DNA of 64,000 nt from Bacteroidales bacterium (GTDB lineage Bacteria; Bacteroidota; Bacteroidia; Bacteroidales; F082). The stretch covers positions 1-64,000 of the forward strand of contig JAFYNK010000086.1 of assembly GCA_017548125.1 (NCBI GenBank). Direction: 5' to 3'. This document shows positions 55,901 through 64,000 of the stretch, one piece after another (within the stretch, counting starts at the first letter, position 1; each line of letters opens with the position of its first letter). The notes beneath the pieces are model-generated. The model had not been told where the DNA came from, made no database searches, and worked only from the letters and a program-made list of their open reading frames with translations. A program made the position numbers and the translations under genes.

Positions 55901-57301
55901 TTATTTTAATAGACGATTATACATTTTTTGAAGGTATTTGTTCTCGTCTTCCATGTCTTTATCAACTAAAATCCTTTCTAACTCATTGTCGCTGGTAGCG
56001 TTAAGAATAATTCTACTATGCTCGAAAACAGTTTCTGAAGGAAAAAGCTCTTCGTAAATTGTCTTTAACGAAAAATCATATTTTGTCTTTTTGCTGAAAA
56101 AATCTGAATTCTTTAAGACGTCTCTGAAATTGATAATTTTATAACTGATTTCCTTGGATTCTAGAATATTATATTTATGCATTAATGAATTGATGTTCTG
56201 CGCGGAAAAATATACGACTTTCTCGAAACGTTTCAGCTTTTCTGTCAATATCTTTAAGCCGTCTTCCATTTTTGAATAATCATCAAGGCAATTCCATTCT
56301 GTCACTTCGTCATTTTGGTTGGATAAAATTGAAAATGCGATGACAACTTCCTGATATGGCTTGTGTTTGTCTAAAATAGGAACGGCTGGCTTGTAAAACA
56401 ACAAGTTAAGAAAAGCTATCGATTCGGTTCTTTCTCCGACTAAATCGTAGAACATCTTGTAATTGATATAGAATGTGTTTTGTTCCAAGGCGTCTATCTG
56501 ATTCATTTCCAATGATAATGGATTGATGAGTTTTTTGAAGCTTCTGTTGTCTTGTATTCCGCCGTTATATAATGAGAAGAGTTCTTTGGAATCGAATGAT
56601 GTAGTGTGCAGGAAGCTGTCTTGAGGGACTTTTTTCCAGCAATGGCCTCTAAATTCGCATGTGTATGGCGTAAAACATTGAGTTCCAATATTGATTTTTG
56701 GGGCGTTTGGCAGATTTACGACCTCTTTTAAATCATTGACTTTTTTATCTATAGATTCAAGTTGTCCTTCTGCAAATTCTTTAACTGATTTGAATACAAA
56801 TAGTTGCTGTATGTCAATGTCGCCGTCTCTTACATAATCGCTATTGATGTACATCAGTTCGATGTCGCTGATTGGGACGTTGCAGCCTCTTAAGACATAG
56901 TATTGTAATGATGCGTCGTGATAGTAGGTGTCGCTGAGCGACATAGAGCTTTTTACTTCTATAGCGCGCCATTTGTCACCGTCTCTAACCAAAATGTCAA
57001 GCATGATGAGAGTGTCGTTGTAAATGAATATTGCCTCATACATCACATTGATATTAGGGTCGTTAAGGTTCTGCATCGTTTTTTCAAACATTTTCCCAAA
57101 TAGGGAAGGATTTGATGGCGTCATATTGACACCGTCTGGGAAATATGATCTTGCCAATACACCGACATCAGTTCCACGCTTGAACTTAGCTCTTTTTTCA
57201 AGGCTGAGTTTGTCTCGTAGATAAGGGTGTTTTTTGTACATGTAAAGAGCCTTCGGGCATTGTTCTCCTTTTATGTATGTTGATTTTGAAAGTATATGCA
57301 T
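55901..57301 (-). CDS. DUF2779 protein with Cas4/RecB-like iron-sulfur nuclease domain
   Basis: A 466-residue protein. The N-terminal 225 residues have the layout of PD-(D/E)XK nucleases with a 4Fe-4S cluster (Cas4, AddB, RecB): Cys15 in QCPKALYMYK, Asp102 (MLDILV), Glu115-x-Lys117 (AIEVKSS), the QYY motif at 133-135, and Cys209, Cys215 and Cys221 (QCFTPYTCEFRGHCW). The C-terminal part is the DUF2779 domain with RNase H-like strands (IAFLNLLFYKPAVPIL; QEVVIAFSIL; VVYFSAQNINSLMH). It would bind and cut DNA or RNA ends; its role is unknown. It is 1 bp downstream of a MATE gene and probably co-transcribed with it. Confidence 0.75.
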   Translation of the reverse strand: MHILSKSTYIKGEQCPKALYMYKKHPYLRDKLSLEKRAKFKRGTDVGVLARSYFPDGVNMTPSNPSLFGKMFEKTMQNLNDPNINVMYEAIFIYNDTLIMLDILVRDGDKWRAIEVKSSMSLSDTYYHDASLQYYVLRGCNVPISDIELMYINSDYVRDGDIDIQQLFVFKSVKEFAEGQLESIDKKVNDLKEVVNLPNAPKINIGTQCFTPYTCEFRGHCWKKVPQDSFLHTTSFDSKELFSLYNGGIQDNRSFKKLINPLSLEMNQIDALEQNTFYINYKMFYDLVGERTESIAFLNLLFYKPAVPILDKHKPYQEVVIAFSILSNQNDEVTEWNCLDDYSKMEDGLKILTEKLKRFEKVVYFSAQNINSLMHKYNILESKEISYKIINFRDVLKNSDFFSKKTKYDFSLKTIYEELFPSETVFEHSRIILNATSDNELERILVDKDMEDENKYLQKMYNRLLK

Positions 57302-57302
57302 G

Positions 57303-58610
57303 TTATTGATTTTTAACAGTTTGAATGATATTTTTCTTTGCCATGAGCGTCATGGCTACACCTCTTGCAGTCATGAAGCACAAGAAAGCAATCCATAAAC
57401 CATGATTTCCCAATTTGGGCGTTAATAGATGCCACGCTGGAATAAAGATGAATATTGTGGCTATAATCATGGTGTTTCTTATTGCTTTAGAGGCAGTTGC
57501 ACCAATATAAATGCCGTCCCAGATGAACGCGGCGAATGTTATTGATGGAATTGCAATCATGTAAATGTAATATGGCTTTATTTCTAAAAGAATATTAGGA
57601 TTGTCTGAAATTATTTTAACAAAACTTGAAGGGAATAATGCATAAAGTATTGTGAATGGAACGCTTATGCAGAATCCCCATATTAATAAAAGACGAACGA
57701 CTTTAACCAGATTGTTTTTGTCGTTTGAGCCTATGAATTTGCCAACTAAAGCTTCTCCTGCGTATGCGAAACCATCGGTAAAATAAGAGAAAATATAAAA
57801 TGATTGTAATAAAATCATATTGACAGCCAATATGTTGTCTCCTAATTTAGCTGATTGGTTTGTGAAGAATGCGATGCTGATGATCAGAAGGAAACTGCGT
57901 ATCATCAAGTCGGTGTTGACTTTGAAAAAACGTTTTATTTTTTCGAAATTGAACAAGATGTCTTTGTTGATTTTAAGGAAATATGATTTGTAATTTTTTA
58001 TTAACAGGATTATCGCTAAAGTCAATCCGCAATATTGAGCGATTACGGTTCCCAATGCAACGCCGACAACATTTTTGTTAAAGATGATTACAAAAACAAC
58101 GCTGAAGATAATGTTCATTACATTAATTAATATAGCTATGAACATTGGTATTTTGGTGTTTTGCATCCCGACGAACCATCCGTTGAGACAGTAGAGTAGG
58201 ATGTTGGCAGGAGCGGCCCATATTCTAATATAAAAATAACTTATAGCCAAGGCTTTCACTTCATCGCTGCCGTCAAGTAAGAGCTCGCTCAATTTAGCGA
58301 TGGGAATCTGCAAGGAAAGTATCAATAATATAATAGGTATTCCTATGCATATCGAACGATAAAGTGAGTAAATTGTCTCTGTTTTGTCATTCCCGCCCAA
58401 TGCCTGAGCCGTGAAACCTGTCGTTCCTGCTCTTAAAAAACTGAAAAAAGAATACAAAACGCTGAATATTGTTCCTCCTAAAGCAATGGCTCCAATATAT
58501 GATGCCGAACCCAGATGTCCCATTAGAATCATATCCACTAAACCTAATAGTGGAATTGTTATATTGCTGATAATGTTTGGTATAGCTAGTCTTAAAATGG
58601 AACGATTCAT
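57303..58610 (-). CDS. MATE family efflux transporter (DinF-like)
   Basis: A 435-residue inner-membrane protein with twelve TM helices. RLAIPNIISNITIPLLGLVDMILMGHLGSASYIGAIALGGTIF and the repeat in the second half (SAKLGDNILAVNMILLQSFYIFSYFTDGFAYAGEALVGKFIG) match the DinF branch of MATE exporters. In other bacteria dinF lies with DNA-damage genes (lexA); here the downstream gene is a Cas4/RecB-like nuclease 1 bp away. The substrate is not predictable. Confidence 0.9.
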   Translation of the reverse strand: MNRSILRLAIPNIISNITIPLLGLVDMILMGHLGSASYIGAIALGGTIFSVLYSFFSFLRAGTTGFTAQALGGNDKTETIYSLYRSICIGIPIILLILSLQIPIAKLSELLLDGSDEVKALAISYFYIRIWAAPANILLYCLNGWFVGMQNTKIPMFIAILINVMNIIFSVVFVIIFNKNVVGVALGTVIAQYCGLTLAIILLIKNYKSYFLKINKDILFNFEKIKRFFKVNTDLMIRSFLLIISIAFFTNQSAKLGDNILAVNMILLQSFYIFSYFTDGFAYAGEALVGKFIGSNDKNNLVKVVRLLLIWGFCISVPFTILYALFPSSFVKIISDNPNILLEIKPYYIYMIAIPSITFAAFIWDGIYIGATASKAIRNTMIIATIFIFIPAWHLLTPKLGNHGLWIAFLCFMTARGVAMTLMAKKNIIQTVKNQ

Positions 58611-58626
58611 GATGTTTTCTTTTTCG

Positions 58627-58634
58627 CAAATTTA
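58627..58634 (-). promoter_or_regulatory. -7 element of the MATE-DUF2779 operon
   Basis: TAAATTTG on the minus strand, 16 bp before the ATG. Confidence 0.65.
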
Positions 58635-58725
58635 ATAAAAACTGAACTCATATATTGTTGTGGTATATAATAATTATGCAAAATAAAAAGTGTAATAATG
58701 TGAAAAAAAAACTACATATTAGCTC

Positions 58726-58756
58726 TTGTGTAATTGAAAAAATATTCTTAAATTTG
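58726..58756 (+). promoter_or_regulatory. Promoter of coiled-coil lipoprotein 1
   Basis: TTG at 58726-58728, a 20-bp spacer, and TAAATTTG at 58749-58756. The leader to the ATG at 58871 is about 110 nt. Confidence 0.7.
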
Positions 58757-58870
58757 CCAACCCATTGTGTGATTATCAAGCAATTGAAATGTTTTCTGAA
58801 TAGTCAGACAGTGAAGTGTATTAAATTTTTTACTAATCAAAAGAATACTAACATATTAACACTTAAAATA

Positions 58871-59716
58871 ATGAAAAAAACTTTAACAATTTTGTCAGTT
58901 GCATTAGTAGCTTTCATGTTAAGCTCATGCGTAGAAAAATCAAAGAAGTATCAACAATTATTATCTGAAAAAGAAGCTGTTGTTCTTGAAAACAAAAACA
59001 TTGAAAAAGAATACAATGCAGCTCTCGGTATTATCAGTGATGTTGAAAACAACCTCAGCGCAATCCGCGATGCAGAAGGTTTGATGTTAATCAAAAACGA
59101 AAGCAACACACGCAGAGACCAAATCAACTCAGAATTAATCCAAATTAAAGAAAGCATGGCAATCAATCGCGCTAAATTAGATTCATTGTCAAATGTTTTG
59201 GAAAACTCAAATAAAGATAGAGCTAACCTCCGCAGCACTATCAAGAAATTACAAGCTCAATTAGCTGAAAAAGAAGCTATGATCGCTCAAATGCAAGAAC
59301 AACTTGCTCAAAAAGATCAAGAAATTGAAGGCTTGAACACAAAAGTTAACAACTTAAACGAAGACCTTAATGTAGCTAACGCTAAAAACGACGAACAAGG
59401 CCGTTTAATCGCTAGCCAAATCCTTGAAATGAACAAGGTTTATTACATCGGTTCATCTAAAAAAGATTTGAAAGAAAAAGGTATCTTAACTTCAAAATTC
59501 ATCTTGAGACAAGAAGTTCCAGCTGAAGCTTTCACAATGGCTGACAAACGCGAAGTTAAAGAAATCGCTTTCGAAGGTAAAAAAGTTAAGGTTCTCTCAG
59601 CTCACCCACTCGAATCATATACAATCGTAAATAAAGACAACCAAGTTGTTATCGAAATTACAAACCCAGAATTATTCTGGAGCGTAACAAAATATTTAGT
59701 TGCTATTACTAAATAA
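58871..59716 (+). CDS. Cbp1-like coiled-coil lipoprotein, copy 1
   Basis: A 281-residue lipoprotein: signal peptide with lipobox MLSSC (Cys19). It has a long coiled coil at about 22-195 (KYQQLLSEKEAVVLENKNIEKEYN; IKKLQAQLAEKEAMIAQMQEQLAQKDQEIEGLNTKV) and a globular C-terminal domain (ILEMNKVYYIGSSKKDLKEKGIL; KVKVLSAHPLESYTI; ITNPELFWSVTKYLVAI). The order of coiled coil, YYIG..KDLKEKGI and HPxxSY fits the Cbp1 collagen-binding adhesin family of Bacteroidetes, as I recall it. The frame is open upstream, but the promoter and lipobox place the start at 58871. A paralogue follows. Confidence 0.75.
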   Translation: MKKTLTILSVALVAFMLSSCVEKSKKYQQLLSEKEAVVLENKNIEKEYNAALGIISDVENNLSAIRDAEGLMLIKNESNTRRDQINSELIQIKESMAINRAKLDSLSNVLENSNKDRANLRSTIKKLQAQLAEKEAMIAQMQEQLAQKDQEIEGLNTKVNNLNEDLNVANAKNDEQGRLIASQILEMNKVYYIGSSKKDLKEKGILTSKFILRQEVPAEAFTMADKREVKEIAFEGKKVKVLSAHPLESYTIVNKDNQVVIEITNPELFWSVTKYLVAITK

Positions 59717-59736
59717 TATACAAATCATAAAAAAAG

Positions 59737-59773
59737 AAAATCCCGGTATCATCTCGATATCGGGATTTTTTTA
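59737..59773 (+). terminator. Intrinsic terminator of coiled-coil lipoprotein 1
   Basis: AAAATCCCGGTATC/GATATCGGGATTTT with a 5-nt loop and a T-tract. Confidence 0.85.
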
Positions 59774-59978
59774 TTCCACAATGTGTATATCTACACACTA
59801 AGTGTGGAAAAATTCTACAGTCGTTTCCACATTATTTGACTTGTTGAAAAATATAATTGTGTAATAGTGTTGATTTTCAGTGTGTTATTTTTAATATTGC
59901 TCTTTTGTTTTATCTGGTATGGTTTTGGCTAGTTTTTATGTCAAGGATATAAATGTATAATAAAATAAGAATTGAATT

Positions 59979-60827
59979 ATGAAAAACACATTAAAAGTTT
60001 TAGCAGTATTTTTGACAGTTGGTTTATTAACCACCTCATGCGTAGAAAAATCAAAGAAATATCAATTACTTTTAGCAGAAAAAGAAGCTGCATTGGTTGA
60101 AAATCAAAACATTGAAAATGAATACAACAAAGCACTTGGCATTATCGCTGATGTAGAAAATAATTTACAAGCACTTCGTGAAGCCGAGAATTTGCTTCTT
60201 ATGAACAATGAAAATCTTTCACAAAGAGAAAAACTTAATGCAGAATTGATGCAGATTAAAGATGCAATGGCAGCTAATAATGCAAAATTAGATGCTTTAT
60301 ACGCTGAATTGGAAAATTCAAACAGAACCAACAAGGAGCTTCGCGCTACAGTGAAGAAATTGAAGAGCCAGTTAGAAGAAAAAACTCAAGTTGTTGAAAC
60401 ATTGCAAGTTCAGTTGAATGAAAAAGATAGTCAAATAGCTGGTCTTAATACAAAAGTTGAAATCCTTAATGCAGACATCGAAAAAGTCACAGCTGATAAC
60501 GATGCAAAAAGCCAAACAATAGCAAATCAAATACTTGAAATGAACAAGGTTTATTATGTTGGCGCATCAAAACAAAATTTGAAAGAAAGTGGTATCTTGA
60601 CTTCTAAATATATATTAAGACAAGAAGTTCCAGCTGAAGCTTTCACAATGGCAGACAAACGCGAATTGAAAGAAATCGCTTTCGATGGTAAAAAAATTAA
60701 GGTTCTTTCAGCACATCCAACAGAATCATATACAATTACAAATACAGATAATCAGGTTATTATCACAGTTACAAACCCAGAAATGTTCTGGAGTGTAACA
60801 AAATATTTGGTTGCAATCACCAAATAA
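59979..60827 (+). CDS. Cbp1-like coiled-coil lipoprotein, copy 2
   Basis: A 282-residue paralogue of the preceding protein with the same plan: lipobox LLTTSC (Cys21), CVEKSKKYQLLLAEKEAALVENQNIENEYN, coiled coil to about 195, and the C-terminal domain (NKVYYVGASKQNLKESGIL; RQEVPAEAFTMADKRELKEIAFDGKKIKVLSAHP). The C-terminal domain is far more conserved between the copies than the coiled coil. The gene has a similar but not identical terminator, so the whole unit was probably duplicated. No clear TAnnTTTG is seen in the 206-bp gap after the terminator of copy 1. Confidence 0.75.
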   Translation: MKNTLKVLAVFLTVGLLTTSCVEKSKKYQLLLAEKEAALVENQNIENEYNKALGIIADVENNLQALREAENLLLMNNENLSQREKLNAELMQIKDAMAANNAKLDALYAELENSNRTNKELRATVKKLKSQLEEKTQVVETLQVQLNEKDSQIAGLNTKVEILNADIEKVTADNDAKSQTIANQILEMNKVYYVGASKQNLKESGILTSKYILRQEVPAEAFTMADKRELKEIAFDGKKIKVLSAHPTESYTITNTDNQVIITVTNPEMFWSVTKYLVAITK

Positions 60828-60851
60828 TTTTCTGCTCGTTTTCAATATTAT

Positions 60852-60896
60852 GAAAATCCCGATATCGCCCGATGTCGGGTTTTCTTTTTTATTTTT
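60852..60896 (+). terminator. Intrinsic terminator of coiled-coil lipoprotein 2
   Basis: GAAAAtCCCGA with TCGGGTTTTC and a T-tract; it shares ATCCCGATATC with the terminator of copy 1. Confidence 0.75.
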
Positions 60897-60933
60897 TTAA
60901 GATAAAATGTTTTAGAATCTTTGAAATATTCAT

Positions 60934-60941
60934 TAACTTTG
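60934..60941 (+). promoter_or_regulatory. -7 element of the second NtrC-type regulator
   Basis: TAACTTTG, 27 bp before the ATG. Confidence 0.6.
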
Positions 60942-60968
60942 CATTATACATTATGAAGTTTCATTGAT

Positions 60969-62345
60969 ATGGAAAAACGTATATTGATTGTTGAAGATGA
61001 CGTTACATTTGGAACAATGTTGAAGACCTGGGTTGCTAAAAACTCATGGGAACCGACTTGGGTTACAAAAGTTGAATTGGCAAAACAGGAATTTCAAAAT
61101 GTTTCTTTTGATTTGGTACTTAGTGACTTACGTTTGCCAGATGGTGACGGCATAATTCTTCTTACATGGATAAGAGAGAATAAGATAAACATTCCGTTCA
61201 TCATCATGACCAATTATTCAGACGTTCAGACTGCGGTTTTGGCAATGAAACTTGGAGCTTTTGATTATTTGCAAAAGCCAATTAATCCAACTCTTCTTCA
61301 GCAAAAAATAGAAATGGCGATGCGTCAGCCAGAGCGTGCGGAAGAAAAAAACGCAGCGTCTAAACCTAAAGCGAAGCAGAAACAGCTTATAAACAAGGTG
61401 GTGAAAGGCAGCAGCTTGGTGATGCAGCGTCTTTATTCTCACGTAGATTTGGTGGCGCCGACAAAGATGTCGGTTTTGATTCTTGGCGAAAGCGGTACGG
61501 GTAAAGAATATATTGCTCGTATGATTCATGATAACAGCAATAGAAAATCAGCTCCATTCGTGGCTGTTGATTGCGGCAGTCTCTCGATGGAACTCGCTCC
61601 TTCTGAGTTGTTTGGCCACAAAAAAGGTTCTTTTACCTCGGCAATATCAGACAAAACTGGCGTGTTTGTGGAAGCTAACGGAGGAACGGTGTTCTTGGAT
61701 GAAGTGGGAAATCTTTCGTATGAGGTTCAAAAACAGCTTCTTAGGGCGTTGCAGGAACAAAAGGTGCGTCCTGTAGGCTCGGCGTCTGATGTTAAAGTAG
61801 ATGTCAGAATAATTGCTGCGACAAATGAAGATTTGGAAAAAGCGATAGAGGATGGTAGGTTCCGCCAGGATTTATATCATCGTATCAATGAGTTTTCTGT
61901 CAATGTGCCTCCACTCAGAGAGAGAGTTGAAGATATTGAAGAATTTTGCTATCATTTTATAAATCAAGCAAATGAAGAGCTTAGTAAAGACGTCGATAAG
62001 ATTTCTGATGACGCTCTTGATGTTTTAAAACAACAAAATTGGCTCGGTAATCTTAGAGAATTGCGTAATGTAATTCGTCGCTCCGTCTTGTTTGCAACGG
62101 ATAATGTTTTAAGAAAAGAAAACCTTCCTGAATTTCCGAAAAACAATAAGACACAGAAGTCTTTGAGTGATATTCAAGAAAATCAGGGAGTTAAGGACTT
62201 TTCTTTGAATAAAAACAATGAAAAAGAACTTATTATAGCTGCATTGAATGAGGCTCATGGAAATAAGACTGTCGCGGCAAAACTTCTTCAAATTGATAGA
62301 AAAACTTTGTACAATAAGATGCATTTATATAATATTGAATTGTAA
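60969..62345 (+). CDS. NtrC-type response regulator with variant GSFTSA loop
   Basis: A 458-residue regulator: receiver domain (Asp53 in LVLSDLRLPDGDG; MTNYSD; LQKPI), AAA+ domain with Walker A GESGTGKE, Walker B VFLDEVGN, arginine-finger region RFRQDLYHRIN, and a Fis-like helix-turn-helix (LIIAALNEAHGNKTVAAKLLQIDRKTLYNKMHLY). The sigma-54 contact loop reads GSFTSA instead of GAFTGA, keeping F and T of the core. The loop could weaken or alter sigma-54 contact, or be a lineage variant. The likely partner is the hybrid kinase that converges on it with 1 bp between the stop codons. Confidence 0.9.
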   Translation: MEKRILIVEDDVTFGTMLKTWVAKNSWEPTWVTKVELAKQEFQNVSFDLVLSDLRLPDGDGIILLTWIRENKINIPFIIMTNYSDVQTAVLAMKLGAFDYLQKPINPTLLQQKIEMAMRQPERAEEKNAASKPKAKQKQLINKVVKGSSLVMQRLYSHVDLVAPTKMSVLILGESGTGKEYIARMIHDNSNRKSAPFVAVDCGSLSMELAPSELFGHKKGSFTSAISDKTGVFVEANGGTVFLDEVGNLSYEVQKQLLRALQEQKVRPVGSASDVKVDVRIIAATNEDLEKAIEDGRFRQDLYHRINEFSVNVPPLRERVEDIEEFCYHFINQANEELSKDVDKISDDALDVLKQQNWLGNLRELRNVIRRSVLFATDNVLRKENLPEFPKNNKTQKSLSDIQENQGVKDFSLNKNNEKELIIAALNEAHGNKTVAAKLLQIDRKTLYNKMHLYNIEL

Positions 62346-62346
62346 T

Positions 62347-64000
62347 TTATTCAATATCATATTTTTCATATAAATATGAAAGAAAATCATCAACCTTGTT
62401 CATGAATTCTATTGAACGTTCTTTCCATTCAGGGAACGAACTTTCGTCACAGCCTCTTAAATTGTCCATCTTGTATAAAAACTCCGCATAATCTTTGCGG
62501 TTTAACTGGACGAACATAGGACACATTTTGTGACATAAATTCACAGCTTCGTTAAAATTGTTGTTATCGATTATTTTATTGAAAATCATTAGATTATCAG
62601 AAGTTGTTTCTACAAATGTTTTTAATATATTAGTAATGGAATCATCGTCATTGTCGAACATGGAGCATAATTCTGGAAAATCTTCAATGAATTTAGACTG
62701 ATGTTCGTTTTGATTTATATAGCATGTTTCTGAATTTAGCAGAGTTGCCAAATCTTTGATAGAGAATGGTTTTCTGAGATAATCGTCGAAACCTTTATTT
62801 GCAGCGACTTCTTTGTTGTACTCGGAACGTGCTGTCATTAAAACGACTTTCTTGTCTTGATTTATTTCCTTAATTTTTCTTAACACATCAAGACCGTTGA
62901 AAGCTCCCATTTCTTTATCTGTTAAAATAATGTCATAAATGTTAATGTTATTGCAAAAGTCTTCAAATTCAACAGAAGAATGGCAAATGTCGCATTTTAT
63001 TTCAAGTTTGTTTAACATGGAATTTATTACAGTCAAAAGAGTGTTATCGTCATCTATGACTAATATTCTTTTGCTTGAATGTGATTTTAATTCTTGAATA
63101 TCAATGATTTCTTCTTTTTCTTCATTCAATGAAACATATTCAATTGGAATTTTAACAAGAAATTCACTTCCTTTTTCTGGCTCGGATTTTACCTCAATGC
63201 TGCCATTTAATAAATCAACAAGACCTTTTACAACAAAAAGTCCGAATCCGTTTCCTTCAATAAGACTTTCATTATTGTCGATGCGTCTGAAAGGCTTGAA
63301 AATTTCTTCCAATTTATCTTGTGGAATCCCTATGCCTTCATCGATTATATTGAAAATCATTTCGTTATTATTGTTGCTGACTTTAAATGTTATTTTGCCT
63401 TTAATAGTATATTTAATGGCATTAGACAATAAATTACTTAATATTTGTTTGATTTTTAGTGCATCAGCTTTAACATTATTCTTTCCATTTAAACATTTCT
63501 CGTAAATGAAAGTGAGCTGTTTGCTTTCAGCCAAAGGCATAAACATTTCCATCAAATCGTCGCAAAGTGTTTCTATGTTAAAATTTGATAGTATTGCTGT
63601 TTCTTTTCCTTGGTCTAATCGTGAGAAATTCAATAAGTTTGTGAGTAATGACAATATATGCTCAGCGGAATTTTTCATTGAAGAAATCTTTTGTTTATCA
63701 TCTTTATTATCCGCATCTATTTGCATGAGTTCAAGATAGCCGAGTATTGAAGAAAGCGGCGCTTTAACGTCATGAGAGACGGAAAGAAGTAATTTATGAC
63801 GGCTTTCCATGATTTCCTCAGTTCTTTTCTTGGCTTCTTCTGTTGCTTTTCTTGCTGCTATTACTTTTTTTATATCATAGAAAATCAAGAAGATAAATGT
63901 TAAAATTATTAAAAGGGCGATAGCTGCAATAAGAATTGAAAGATTTATGTTTTTGTCGATTAATATTTCGCTTTTTTCAATTTCTTTTATTACAGATTCT
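62347..64000 (-). CDS. Hybrid histidine kinase (5' end beyond the window)
   Basis: At least 551 residues; the reading frame is still open at the right edge, so the N-terminal sensor part is missing. Visible from the N-terminal side: a TM helix (LSILIAAIALLIILTFIFLIFYDI), HisKA with H-box LLLSVSHDVKAPLSSILGYLELMQ, HATPase (NLLSNAIKYT, DEGIGIPQDKL, GNGFGLFVVKGL), receiver domain (RILVIDDDN, ILTDKEMG, VLMTARSE, LRKPF) and a C-terminal Hpt-like four-helix segment with NEAVNLCHKMCPM as candidate phospho-His. The phosphorelay could end on the convergent NtrC-type regulator. A TTG at 63888 is internal to the frame, not the start. Confidence 0.9.
   Translation of the reverse strand, partial: ESVIKEIEKSEILIDKNINLSILIAAIALLIILTFIFLIFYDIKKVIAARKATEEAKKRTEEIMESRHKLLLSVSHDVKAPLSSILGYLELMQIDADNKDDKQKISSMKNSAEHILSLLTNLLNFSRLDQGKETAILSNFNIETLCDDLMEMFMPLAESKQLTFIYEKCLNGKNNVKADALKIKQILSNLLSNAIKYTIKGKITFKVSNNNNEMIFNIIDEGIGIPQDKLEEIFKPFRRIDNNESLIEGNGFGLFVVKGLVDLLNGSIEVKSEPEKGSEFLVKIPIEYVSLNEEKEEIIDIQELKSHSSKRILVIDDDNTLLTVINSMLNKLEIKCDICHSSVEFEDFCNNINIYDIILTDKEMGAFNGLDVLRKIKEINQDKKVVLMTARSEYNKEVAANKGFDDYLRKPFSIKDLATLLNSETCYINQNEHQSKFIEDFPELCSMFDNDDDSITNILKTFVETTSDNLMIFNKIIDNNNFNEAVNLCHKMCPMFVQLNRKDYAEFLYKMDNLRGCDESSFPEWKERSIEFMNKVDDFLSYLYEKYDIE

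Noticed and set aside
58655-58870. N-terminal extension of coiled-coil lipoprotein 1
   Set aside because: A promoter at 58726-58756 lies inside it, and only the start at 58871 yields a lipoprotein signal.

Overview
The window is AT-rich chromosomal DNA of a member of the Bacteroidota, most likely Bacteroidales. The evidence is about thirty copies of the Bacteroidota -7 promoter word TAnnTTTG just upstream of genes, a type IX secretion sorting domain, GWxTD, DUF4251 and DUF6175 family proteins, a carboxypeptidase-regulatory TonB receptor, and an FtsX-type exporter cluster with a NtrC-type two-component system. There is no transposase, phage or CRISPR array. One gene, a hybrid histidine kinase, is cut by the right edge.

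Layout. 0.2-3.3 kb: a MATE exporter, peptidase E and a DUF4251 protein. 3.4-6.6 kb: a four-gene operon of small secreted proteins, including DUF6175 and LPP20-like members, of unknown function. 6.6-9.4 kb: a Ca2+ P-type ATPase. 9.5-12.6 kb: a TonB-dependent receptor under a TPP riboswitch, divergent from aroQ. 12.6-19.5 kb: a glycosyltransferase, a GWxTD protein, a TPR membrane regulator, two tRNA-Ser genes, a T9SS cargo protein and a CatA-like acetyltransferase. 20-26 kb: a third tRNA-Ser, a CDF metal transporter, a HlyIII/PAQR protein, a beta-barrel protein, a universal stress protein and a six-repeat surface lipoprotein.

26.3-46.3 kb is the main locus. It is a tripartite exporter (TolC-like protein, HlyD-like adaptor, one ABC ATPase, four roughly 800-residue FtsX permeases and a lipoprotein), followed by a small-gene accessory island and then a NtrC-type regulator and its histidine kinase. 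The island holds a two-gene unit bounded by a 26-bp direct repeat, three 33-bp iterons, and a ClpP/SppA-like serine protease with a 64-residue partner whose gene lies 4 bp before the regulator. A -24/-12-like site lies ahead of the TolC gene, so the regulator and kinase may control the exporter.

46.4-64 kb is mostly housekeeping: a Dcu transporter, a four-helix-bundle protein, a manganese exporter, a porin, rimM, trmN6, two small lipoproteins, carbamate kinase, dnaB, a Cas4/RecB-like DUF2779 nuclease paired with a second MATE pump, tandem Cbp1-like coiled-coil lipoproteins, and a second NtrC-type regulator convergent with a hybrid kinase.

The feature that ordinary annotation would miss is a set of degenerate tandem arrays of 7- or 8-bp words (for example TTTAAAC, CTTGTAGT, TGAGGATC) in nearly every long gap. 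Several begin exactly at a stop codon. The exporter genes are each preceded by heptamer arrays, and two octamer arrays lie inside coding sequence. The most interesting candidates are these arrays, the TPP riboswitch with a mutually exclusive hairpin next to the start codon, the protease-partner-regulator-kinase operon with its 33-bp iterons, and the secreted DUF6175/LPP20 operon.
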